The notes below the pieces were generated by a model. It was not told where the DNA came from and did not search any database. It saw only the letters and a program-made list of their open reading frames with translations. A stretch of DNA of 57,253 nucleotides, taken from NCBI GenBank assembly GCA_020047915.1, contig JAIFND010000079.1, positions 1 through 57,253 of the forward strand, written 5' to 3'. The translations under genes and the position numbers were made by a program. Of the stretch, positions 44,121 through 51,879 are shown in pieces; the stretch's first letter is position 1, and each line of letters opens with the position of its first letter. This DNA comes from a bacterium (GTDB lineage Bacteria > Planctomycetota > UBA11346).

Positions 44121-46214
44121 ATGCTTCGTCATCTGCTGACCATCCTGCTGCTCGCTCCGCTGAGCGCTGCCGACCCGCTCGACATTCCGCGTCTCGACGG
44201 CATTGCCATCGATGGCAGTGGCGAGGATTGGGGCGAGCGCGGTTACCACATCTCTGCCCTGTCGTGGGCCACCCAATGGGGGCCCTTGCCGCGTGCTCTC
44301 CCCGATCCGGCCGACCAGGCGCTGGACATGCGTCTGGGCTGGGACGATCACGGACTGCTGCTGTGTGTCGAGCTGCGCGATGACCGCTGGCACGCCGCTG
44401 ATCAGGACGGCGCCCTCTACACCCGCGACAGCCTCGAGCTCTTCCTCGCCGCTGCGGATGGTACCGGTCTCTACCAGCCGGTCATCGGCCCCGATGCTGG
44501 CGCGGCCCATCCCGTCGCGCGCTGCTTCGTGCACCAGCGTGCCGGTCGCGATATCACGGTGGAATGGAAGATGAGCAGTCAGGATGGGCGACGCCTGATC
44601 GAGGCGCGTCTGCCGTGGGCGGCGCTGCCACTGGTGGCGCAAGTCGGAGCGCTGTGTTCGTTCCAGGTGCTGCACAACGACTGGGACGGGCCGGGAAGCA
44701 ACCGTCGGGCGGCCTGGGCCGTCCCCGGCGAACCGGCTGGCAAGGGGCGTCGCGTGCTGCGCCTCGCCGGGGCGCCAGGACCGGCGAGCGACACGGCGAT
44801 CTCGCTGGCGCCCGAGCGCTGGCGCCGTCTGCGCGTGCTGGTTGAGGCGCCGCCCGCGCGGGTCGGCGAGGCCGTCGTGATGCGGCTGGGTGATGCAGAA
44901 CTGGGTCGGGCGCGGCTTGTGGCCGAGGCCGGCCGCGCGGTCGCGTCCTTCACCGTGCCGTTGCCAGCGCCGGGATCCGCGCTGGCCGGCCTGCACGCCA
45001 GCCTCGGGGACGCTGCGCTCGACCTGCCCGGCCTGGGTGATCTGGATGGCGATCGGAGGAAAGCCCTCGAACGCCTCGAATTCGAAACTGGCTGGGTGTT
45101 CACCGGGGCGGCCTTCCCGACCGTCGATTTCCGCGACGCGAACCTCGCCGACGACATCACCGGCGGCTACGACCTGCGCACGCGCTGGTTCGACGCGGCG
45201 GGACAGCCCTGCTCGGTACCGCAAGCTACCGGCCGCTACGGAGCACTGGTCGAGGTGTCCGGTGGCGACGGCACGCTGCGGCTGCGCCGTTACCTGACCT
45301 GCTACCGCGTCAGCGCGTGGCAGCAGGACTACCGCACCTGGATGTTCGGCGTCCCCGGCTGGGCCGGTCTGCCCACGGCCTTGCCGCAGGGGCTGGGTGC
45401 GCTGCCGGTGTGCGGAGAGATCCAGGTTGGACGCATCCTGCGCAGCGCATTCGTGCGGGAGCCGAATGCCGCCCGCCTGCTCGCGGCGCGGGACGAGGGG
45501 ATCGACCCCATGCTCGCCGAGCAGGCCGACCGCGCGTGGTGGTGGCGCGTGCGTCGTGACCTCACGCTGTTCGCCGACATGCCCTACGCCGAATTCCTGC
45601 CCGAGGGCTATGAGCAGGACGCCCAGCGGCGTTGGCCGCTGGTGGTGTGCCTGCACGGGTCCGGCGGCAGCCAGCAGGGCGATGTCGCCAAGCTCGCGAC
45701 CCGGCAGGCCGTGGCCTTGGCGCGACGTTCGCCCGGCTTCCCCGCCCTGGTGCTGCAGCCGGCCAATGTCGAGGAGTATCAGCCGTTCCGTGGCGAGGGC
45801 CTGTGGAACGAGGCAGCCCTCGACGATCTGCTCGACCGCTACCTGGCGCAGCGGCGGGTCGATCCGACGCGCATCGTCCTGGTCGGTTTCAGTCGCGGTG
45901 CCATCGCCACCTGGATGTGGTCGGCAGTACGGCCCGAGCGCTTCGCTGCGATCGCCGCCGTCGGTTTCCGCGGCGACCGTGAACTGGCCTACCGCTATCG
46001 CGGACTGCCCGTGCATCTGGTGTTCGGCGATGCCGATCAATTGACCCCGCCTGACGAGATGGCGGCGATGCAGGCCGAGCTGGCCGCCCAGGGCGAGGCT
46101 GCCCTGACGCGCTACCCCGGCACCGACCATCCGGGCGCCGAAGCCAAGGCCTTCGCCGATCGGACCGTCATCGACTGGCTGCTGGGTCACCAGCGAGGCG
46201 TCCAGGCGCCCTGA
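44121..46214 (+). CDS. Exported CBM9-like/alpha-beta-hydrolase esterase
   Basis: A 697-residue exported protein with a signal peptide (RHLLTILLLAPLSAADP). Residues about 22-215 look like a CBM9/DOMON carbohydrate-binding module (DGIAIDGSGEDWGERGY, LRLGWDDHGLLLCVELRDDRW-type strand). A beta-rich middle part of unknown type follows. Residues about 485-697 form an alpha/beta-hydrolase: WPLVVCLHGSGGS for the oxyanion hole, nucleophile GFSRG near 588, Asp in VFGDADQLTP, His in GTDHPGAEA. This fits a polysaccharide or feruloyl/acetyl esterase, or a dienelactone-hydrolase-like enzyme. Neighbouring AraC and sulfatase genes support a polysaccharide role. Confidence 0.78.
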   Translation: MLRHLLTILLLAPLSAADPLDIPRLDGIAIDGSGEDWGERGYHISALSWATQWGPLPRALPDPADQALDMRLGWDDHGLLLCVELRDDRWHAADQDGALYTRDSLELFLAAADGTGLYQPVIGPDAGAAHPVARCFVHQRAGRDITVEWKMSSQDGRRLIEARLPWAALPLVAQVGALCSFQVLHNDWDGPGSNRRAAWAVPGEPAGKGRRVLRLAGAPGPASDTAISLAPERWRRLRVLVEAPPARVGEAVVMRLGDAELGRARLVAEAGRAVASFTVPLPAPGSALAGLHASLGDAALDLPGLGDLDGDRRKALERLEFETGWVFTGAAFPTVDFRDANLADDITGGYDLRTRWFDAAGQPCSVPQATGRYGALVEVSGGDGTLRLRRYLTCYRVSAWQQDYRTWMFGVPGWAGLPTALPQGLGALPVCGEIQVGRILRSAFVREPNAARLLAARDEGIDPMLAEQADRAWWWRVRRDLTLFADMPYAEFLPEGYEQDAQRRWPLVVCLHGSGGSQQGDVAKLATRQAVALARRSPGFPALVLQPANVEEYQPFRGEGLWNEAALDDLLDRYLAQRRVDPTRIVLVGFSRGAIATWMWSAVRPERFAAIAAVGFRGDRELAYRYRGLPVHLVFGDADQLTPPDEMAAMQAELAAQGEAALTRYPGTDHPGAEAKAFADRTVIDWLLGHQRGVQAP

Positions 46215-46266
46215 CCGCTGGGGAAGAAACAATAACGCTCTCACCTCGGGCCGCGCCAGCCGGTGC

Positions 46267-47061
46267 TTAGCGCTGGCGGGCCAGCCAGCGGCGTGGGCTG
46301 TCACCCATGACGGTACGGAACTGCCGGCTGAATAGGAACAGGTCGGCATAGCCGAACTCGGCCGCCACCGCGCCGATGCTGTCGGCCGACAGCAGCCGCT
46401 CGGCGGCTTGGCCGATGCGGTGCCGGACCAGCCAGGTGCGCGGGGCGCAGCCGTAGGTGCGCCGGAACAGGCGGGCGAACCAGGTTGGCGACATCGCCAG
46501 TTCGCGGGCCAGGGCTGCGGGTGCCAGGCGGGCGGCGGGGTCGCGGTCGATCAGCGCCAGCACCGCCTGCTGGTCGCCCGCATCGAGGCCGCGGGTGGCG
46601 CGTGCGGCGATGCGTCGCAGATCGCTGAACAGCAGCACCAGCAGGGCGCGCAGGCGCGGCTGGCGGTCGGGCTGCTGCGCCGTCCAGGTGCGCCGGAGGT
46701 CGTCCAGGCGCGGAGCCAGGGCGCCGGCGCCGGGGATCACGGTTGGCAAGGGGGGTGGCGGGGCGGCCAGGGTGAAGCGCAGGTTGCGCTTGGCGAACCA
46801 GCGGCGGTCGGCGCGCTGGCGCAGGATCTGCACCTGGCCGGCCGGCACCCACAGGGCGTCGCCGGCGGCCGTGCGCAGCGCCCGCCCAGCGACCTGACCG
46901 ACCTGGCCGCCTTCGTGGACCAGGTGCAGCATGTGGTCGTCCAGCACCCGCCGGCCCATGTCCCAGCCGGTCTGGCGGTAGCGGGCGCACAGCGTCACCG
47001 TCAGCGGGGTCGCCGGATCGGCCAGGGCGTTGAGCCAATGCTGCCATGGGTCGTCGCTCAT
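46267..47061 (-). CDS. AraC-family transcriptional regulator
   Basis: A 264-residue regulator. The C-terminal 100 residues have both helix-turn-helix units: LARELAMSPTWFARLFRRTYG and DSIGAVAAEFGYADLFLFSRQF, then the closing SPRRWLARQR. The N-terminal part (about 1-130) is a cupin-like effector domain (MLHLVHEGGQVGQVAG, DALWVPAGQVQILRQ). By family such proteins sense a sugar and control nearby catabolic genes; it is divergent from the sulfatase, 71 bp away, so that gene is the probable target. Confidence 0.92.
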   Translation of the reverse strand: MSDDPWQHWLNALADPATPLTVTLCARYRQTGWDMGRRVLDDHMLHLVHEGGQVGQVAGRALRTAAGDALWVPAGQVQILRQRADRRWFAKRNLRFTLAAPPPPLPTVIPGAGALAPRLDDLRRTWTAQQPDRQPRLRALLVLLFSDLRRIAARATRGLDAGDQQAVLALIDRDPAARLAPAALARELAMSPTWFARLFRRTYGCAPRTWLVRHRIGQAAERLLSADSIGAVAAEFGYADLFLFSRQFRTVMGDSPRRWLARQR

Positions 47062-47132
47062 GCGGTCATTCTAGTGCAAGTCATCGCGACTCCAGCCATG
47101 GCCGGCTATGGCCCCCGGCGTAGGGTGGCGGC

Positions 47133-48668
47133 ATGCGCGCCATCATGATCATGTACGACACCCTGTGCCGGCGGTTCCTTGAGCCGTACGGGGGAACCGA
47201 CACCCTCACCCCGAACTTCACCCGCCTGGCGCAGCGCACGGCGCAGTTCCAGAACTGCTATGTCGGTTCGATGCCGTGCATGCCGGCCCGCCAGGAGATC
47301 CATACCGGCAGGTACAACTTCCTGCACCGCGCCTGGGGGCCGCTCGAAGGCTTCGACGATTCGATGCCCGAGCAGCTGGCCCGCGCTGGTATCCACACCC
47401 ACCTCGTCACCGACCACTACCACTACTGGGAGGACGGCAGCGGCACCTACCACAATCGCTACCAGACCTGCGGCTTCGTGCGCGGCCAGGAGGGCGATGC
47501 CTGCTTCGGCTGGGCCGGGCCGGTGGCCGACCGCGAGCGTTGCCGCCACCGCGGCGGGGCCAAGGCGCGCTGCGGCTTCGACGACATGACGACCCAGGAC
47601 TGGGTCAACCGCACCCAGTTCACCAGCGAGGCGTCGATGCCGCAGACGCGGACCTTCGACGAGGGCCTGGACTTCGTCCGACGCAACGCCCCCTTCGACC
47701 AGTGGTTCTGCCAGATCGAGACCTTCGACCCGCACGAGCCGTTCTTCACCCAGAAGAAATGGCAGCAGATGTACCCGCATGAATGGGACGGCAGCACCCT
47801 CGATTGGCCGGGCTACGAACGCCACGATGGCGACAGCGCGCGTCTGGAACATCTGCGCTGCATGTACCGCGCCCTGGTCTCGATGTGCGACGCCAACCTC
47901 GGGCGCGTGCTCGATCTGATGGATGAGCTGGACCTGTGGAAGGACACGATGCTGATCGTGAACACCGACCACGGATTCCTCCTCGGCGAGCATGACTGGT
48001 GGGGCAAGTGCCGCATGCCGTGGTACCAGGAGGCGGCGCACATCCCGCTGTGGGTGTGGGATCCGCGGGTAGGCGTGGCCGGGGTGCAGCGCCAGGCGCT
48101 GGTGCAGACCATCGATCTGGCGCCGACCCTGCTCGAGTTCTTCGGCCAGCCGATCCCGGCGAACATGCAGGGGCGGCCGCTGCGCCCGGTGCTGGAGTCG
48201 GACGCGCCGCTGCGCGACGGCGCGCTGTTCGGCATCTTCGGCGGCCACGTCAACTGGACCGACGGCCGTCAGGTGTACATGCGCGGGCCTGGGCGGGGGG
48301 GCAACCAGCCGCTCAACGAATACACCACCATGCCGACGCACATGCGCAGCCGCTACAGTGTCGAGGAGCTGCGCGGCTGGCGGCAGCACGGCCCCTTCGT
48401 CCACACCAAGGGCTGCCCGGTGATGGCCTTCCCGCGCGGCGCATCGAGTTGGATCGTCGAGCAGGAGACGCGGCTCTACGATCTGCAGCAGGATTACGCG
48501 CAGAAGGCGCCGCTGCACGACCGTGCGCAGGAGGCAGCGATCATCCCGCTGCTGGTGGCGGCGATGGCGGCTTCCGACGCCCCGTCCGAGCAGTACCAAC
48601 GCCTGGAGCTGCCTGCGCCGGATGGCTGCGATTCCGCGGCGGCGCTGGCCGCCTGCCGCGCCACCTAG
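47133..48668 (+). CDS. Type I sulfatase
   Basis: A 511-residue sulfatase/alkaline-phosphatase-superfamily enzyme. The formylglycine site is CMPAR at residues 49-53 (CxPxR), followed by QEIHTGR. Metal-binding Asp are in MYDTLCRRFLEPYGG and VNTDHGFLLGEHDWWGK. LVQTIDLAPTLLEFFGQPIP is a typical late block. It would split a sulfate ester, probably from a sugar. No signal peptide is visible, so it may act on imported oligosaccharides in the cytoplasm, as some planctomycete sulfatases may. Needs a formylglycine-generating enzyme, not present in this window in active form. Confidence 0.92.
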   Translation: MRAIMIMYDTLCRRFLEPYGGTDTLTPNFTRLAQRTAQFQNCYVGSMPCMPARQEIHTGRYNFLHRAWGPLEGFDDSMPEQLARAGIHTHLVTDHYHYWEDGSGTYHNRYQTCGFVRGQEGDACFGWAGPVADRERCRHRGGAKARCGFDDMTTQDWVNRTQFTSEASMPQTRTFDEGLDFVRRNAPFDQWFCQIETFDPHEPFFTQKKWQQMYPHEWDGSTLDWPGYERHDGDSARLEHLRCMYRALVSMCDANLGRVLDLMDELDLWKDTMLIVNTDHGFLLGEHDWWGKCRMPWYQEAAHIPLWVWDPRVGVAGVQRQALVQTIDLAPTLLEFFGQPIPANMQGRPLRPVLESDAPLRDGALFGIFGGHVNWTDGRQVYMRGPGRGGNQPLNEYTTMPTHMRSRYSVEELRGWRQHGPFVHTKGCPVMAFPRGASSWIVEQETRLYDLQQDYAQKAPLHDRAQEAAIIPLLVAAMAASDAPSEQYQRLELPAPDGCDSAAALAACRAT

Positions 48669-48677
48669 CCGCGCCGC

Positions 48678-49457
48678 TCAGCTGCGCGGTGGCAGTCCGG
48701 CGATGGTCCGCGTGAGGCCGGCGGCGGCGCGCTTCAGCGGCTCGGCCAGGCGCAGCGCGTTCGCGTCATCGGGGCGGCGTGACAGTCCGAGGGCGGCGAG
48801 GCAGCGGTGGAAGCCGTCGAACACCGGCACCGAGACGGTGAACACCGCCGGATGGTTCTCGCGGTCGTTGACCGCATAACCGGCGGCGCGCACCGTCTCA
48901 AGCTCGGCGGCCAGGCGGCGGCGGTCGGTGATCGTGCGTGGGGTCAGGCGTGGCAGCGGCAGGGTGGACAGCAGGGATTCCTGCTCGGCCAGCGGCAGCC
49001 AGGCCAGCAGCACCTTGCCGTTGGCGGCGCCGTGCAGCCACGAGGTGCGGCCGAGGGTGGAGAAGGGGTCGTCGGCCGGCCGGCCGGCCGGGCTGTCGAC
49101 GGCGATCGCCAGGCTGCGTCCGGCATGCAGCACCGACAGGGTGGCATCGCAGCCGGTGCGGTCGCACAGGCGGCGCAGCACCGGCAGGGCATGGGCGCGC
49201 AGCGGATGGCGCGACATCACCCCGCTGGCCAGGGCCAGCACCTGCGGCGTGGCGCGGTAGCGGCGAGCGTCGTCGCGCGCCGCATAGCCAGCCGCGACCA
49301 GGGCGGCGAGGATGCGGTGCGCGCGGCTCTTGGGCCAGCCCAGGCGCGACGCCACCGCGCTGACGCCCTGCGCCTCGCTGGCGTCGCTGAGCAGGGCGAG
49401 CAGGGCGAGTCCGTCATGCAGCGGGCGTAGCGCGGCAGGCATGCCACCATGTTCCAT
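48678..49457 (-). CDS. IclR-family transcriptional regulator
   Basis: A 259-residue regulator. The N-terminal winged helix is LHDGLALLALLSDASEAQGVSAVASRLGWPKSRAHRIL, and the C-terminal effector domain has SLAIAVDSPAGRP, LHGAANGKVLLAWLP and GYAVNDRENHPAVFTVSVPVF. I chose the ATG at 49457; the first ATG of the winged helix alternative is 49442. Divergent from the PfkB kinase, with a shared operator-like site. Relatives such as KdgR control 2-keto-3-deoxygluconate or pectin use, which fits the kinase next to it. Confidence 0.9.
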   Translation of the reverse strand: MEHGGMPAALRPLHDGLALLALLSDASEAQGVSAVASRLGWPKSRAHRILAALVAAGYAARDDARRYRATPQVLALASGVMSRHPLRAHALPVLRRLCDRTGCDATLSVLHAGRSLAIAVDSPAGRPADDPFSTLGRTSWLHGAANGKVLLAWLPLAEQESLLSTLPLPRLTPRTITDRRRLAAELETVRAAGYAVNDRENHPAVFTVSVPVFDGFHRCLAALGLSRRPDDANALRLAEPLKRAAAGLTRTIAGLPPRS

Positions 49458-49468
49458 ATGGCGGAACA
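49450..49468. promoter_or_regulatory. IclR-type palindromic operator candidate
   Basis: TGTTCCATATGGCGGAACA, an inverted repeat of TGTTCC and GGAACA around a 7-nt centre. It has the form of IclR-family operators (for example KdgR-type GGAAC/GTTCC dyads). It overlaps the iclR start codon and lies 57 bp before the kinase ATG. GGAAC recurs at about 49485 and 49495 (GGAACTCTTTTGGAACA), perhaps a second half-site pair. Confidence 0.55.
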
Positions 49469-49524
49469 CAGTCCAGCGATTGGAACTCTTTTGGAACACA
49501 TGCGCGGAGCTCCACCATGCCGGC

Positions 49525-50616
49525 ATGAACATCAAGCCCCGCCAGTCCGTCACCTGGGATGCCCTTTCGCTCGGCGAGATCATGCTGCGCCTCGATCCCG
49601 GCGAGGGCCGCATCCACACCACGCGCCAGTTCGCGGCCTGGGAGGGGGGCGGCGAGTACAACGTGGCGCGCGGCCTGCGGCGCTGCTTCGGCCTGAAGAG
49701 TGCCGTCGCCACCGCCTTTCCCGACAATCCGGTCGGGCGCTTGGTTGAGGACCTGATCCTGCAGGGCGGGGTGGACACCTCGCTGATCAAGTGGGTGCCC
49801 TACGACGGCCTCGGGCGCAGCGTGCGCGTCGGGCTCAACTTCACCGAACGCGGCTTCGGCGCACGCGGCGCGGTGGGCTGCTCTGATCGCGGCCACACCG
49901 CCGCCAGCCAGCTGAAGCCGGGCGACTTCGACTGGGAGGACATCTTCGGCCGCCAGGGCGTGCGCTGGTTCCACACCGGCGGCATCTTCGCGGCGTTGGG
50001 CGAGAAGACCCCCGAGGTGGTGATCGAGGCGGCCAAGGCGGCGCGCAAGCACGGCACCATCGTCAGCTACGACCTCAACTTCCGCCCCAGCCTGTGGAAG
50101 GCCTACGGCGGCACCAAGCGTGCCCAGGAGGTCAACCGCGAGATCGCCCGCCACGTCGATGTGATGATCGGCAACGAAGAGGACTTCACCATGGCGCTGG
50201 GCTTCGCCGTGCCTGGCCTCAACGAGAACCGCAGCGCCCTCGATCCGGCCAACTTCCAGGCGATGATCGGCGAGGTGACCAAGGCCTATCCCAATTTCCA
50301 GGCCGTCGCGACGACGCTGCGCGAGGTGCATTCAGCCAGCGATAACGACTGGGGCGCGGTGCTGTGGGCCGAGGGGAAGTTTCATCAGGCGGCGCAGCGC
50401 GACCACCTCGCCATCCTCGACCGCGTCGGCGGCGGCGACAGCTTCGCCTCGGGTCTGGCCTACGGCTTCCTCGCCGGTCTCGGTGCGCAGGCGGCGGTCG
50501 ATTACGGCGCCGCGCACGGCGCCCTGGCCATGACCACGCCGGGCGACACCTCGATGGCGACGAAGGCCGAGGTCGAAGCGCTGGTCAAGGGCGCCAGCGC
50601 GCGCGTGGTGAGATAA
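49525..50616 (+). CDS. PfkB-family sugar kinase, KDG-kinase-like
   Basis: A 363-residue ribokinase-family kinase. WEGGGEYNVARGLRRCFG is the substrate-binding GGxxxNVA block, FNFRP-like YDLNFRPSLWKAYGG follows, and the ATP/catalytic block is ILDRVGGGDSFASGLAYGFLAG (normally DTxGAGD, here DRVGGGD with the Asp kept). YDLNFRP and the overall pattern match 2-keto-3-deoxygluconate kinase (KdgK) more than fructokinase. It would phosphorylate KDG to KDPG in uronate or pectin/alginate breakdown. The ATG at 49525 was chosen because the upstream open frame overlaps iclR on the other strand. Confidence 0.87.
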   Translation: MNIKPRQSVTWDALSLGEIMLRLDPGEGRIHTTRQFAAWEGGGEYNVARGLRRCFGLKSAVATAFPDNPVGRLVEDLILQGGVDTSLIKWVPYDGLGRSVRVGLNFTERGFGARGAVGCSDRGHTAASQLKPGDFDWEDIFGRQGVRWFHTGGIFAALGEKTPEVVIEAAKAARKHGTIVSYDLNFRPSLWKAYGGTKRAQEVNREIARHVDVMIGNEEDFTMALGFAVPGLNENRSALDPANFQAMIGEVTKAYPNFQAVATTLREVHSASDNDWGAVLWAEGKFHQAAQRDHLAILDRVGGGDSFASGLAYGFLAGLGAQAAVDYGAAHGALAMTTPGDTSMATKAEVEALVKGASARVVR

Positions 50617-50742
50617 CCTGCGCTTCACGGGGCCGCCCCGCCCTCTCGGTCTGACTAAGGTCGTGCTGTTCGCCAGACAGCCTCTGGCCTTGCATCATGG
50701 GGGGGGATGTGTTTAGAGTGACGCCCCCGGAGGAGCTCTCAC

Positions 50743-51873
50743 ATGCTGTCCATCTGCCCTAAGTTGCGTCCCTTGGCTGCACTGGTCGCCTGTGCCGCCA
50801 TCCTGGCTGCCGCCGACCCGATCCTGGTCGGGCAGCCCTGCCCCCTTGACGGTCCCGCCAAGGGTCTTGGTACGGGCATGAATCTCGGGCTGCGCGCCGC
50901 TTTCGCCGAGACTCCGCAGGTGCACGGGCGTACGGTCGAACTGGTCGCCGTCGATGACGGCTACGACCCCGACAAGTGCGTCGATGCCACCGCGGGTCTG
51001 ATCGAGCAGCGCAAGGTGTTCTGTCTCGCCGGCCTGGTCGGCACGCCGACCGCCAAGGCTGCCTTGCCGGTGGCGATCGAAGCCCAGGTGCCGGTGGTGG
51101 GACTGTTCACCGGGGCCATGGCCCTGCGCCAGCCGCCCAGCCCGCTGGTCTTCCATGTCCGTGCCAGCTATGACGACGAAACCGAACTGCTGGTCGAACG
51201 TCTGACTGCCGACCTTGGCGCCAAGCGCATTGCCGTGTTCTACCAGAATGACGCCTTCGGCCAGGCTGGGCTGTCGGGCACCAAGAAGGCGCTCGAGAAG
51301 CGCGGTATGGCGGTAGCCGGCATCGGCGCCTTCGAGCGCAACACCGTCGCGGTGCAGACCGGTCTCGCCGCGGTGCAGGCGGCGACGCCGGATGCGGTGG
51401 TGATGGTCGGGCCGTACAAGCCGGTCGCGACCTTCGTCAAGGAGGCGCGCGCCAAGGGCCTGACCTGTCCGCTCGCGACGATCAGTTTCGTCGGAACCGA
51501 GAACCTCATCGTCGAGGCCGGGGCGAATAGCGACGGTCTGATCATCAGCCAGGTGGTGCCTTCGCCCGCTGATCCGGCCCTGCCGGTGGCGCTGGCCTAC
51601 CGGGCCGCGCTGGCCAAGGTCGATGCCGCAGCCAAGCCCAGCTACGTCTCCTTCGAGGGCTATATCACCGGGCGGGTGCTGTTGGCCGGTCTCGACAAGG
51701 CTGGGGCCGAGCCCACCCGCCAGGGCCTGGTCGCCGGCCTCGCCGGCCTGCAGGGCCACGACCTGGGTGGTCTGGCGATCAGCTACGGGGCAGAACGCCG
51801 CGTCGCCCTCGACCGCGTCTGGCTGACCCGCGTGACCGGCGGGACGGCGGCCGGCATCACCTCGCTCAAGTAG
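50743..51873 (+). CDS. Periplasmic solute-binding protein (Peripla_BP_6 / LivJ type)
   Basis: A 376-residue exported binding protein of type I periplasmic fold. The signal peptide is PLAALVACAAILAAADP. The body begins ILVGQPCPLDGPAKGLGTGMNLGL, then VDDGYDPDKCVDATAGLI and FHVRASYDDETELLVERL, the LivJ-like pattern. AGGAG precedes the ATG by about 8 bp. No ABC permease or ATPase lies beside it. The next gene is a chemoreceptor starting 7 bp later, so this protein probably hands a ligand (amino acid, amide or small organic acid) to that receptor. Confidence 0.85.
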   Translation: MLSICPKLRPLAALVACAAILAAADPILVGQPCPLDGPAKGLGTGMNLGLRAAFAETPQVHGRTVELVAVDDGYDPDKCVDATAGLIEQRKVFCLAGLVGTPTAKAALPVAIEAQVPVVGLFTGAMALRQPPSPLVFHVRASYDDETELLVERLTADLGAKRIAVFYQNDAFGQAGLSGTKKALEKRGMAVAGIGAFERNTVAVQTGLAAVQAATPDAVVMVGPYKPVATFVKEARAKGLTCPLATISFVGTENLIVEAGANSDGLIISQVVPSPADPALPVALAYRAALAKVDAAAKPSYVSFEGYITGRVLLAGLDKAGAEPTRQGLVAGLAGLQGHDLGGLAISYGAERRVALDRVWLTRVTGGTAAGITSLK

Positions 51874-51879
51874 GTTTCC

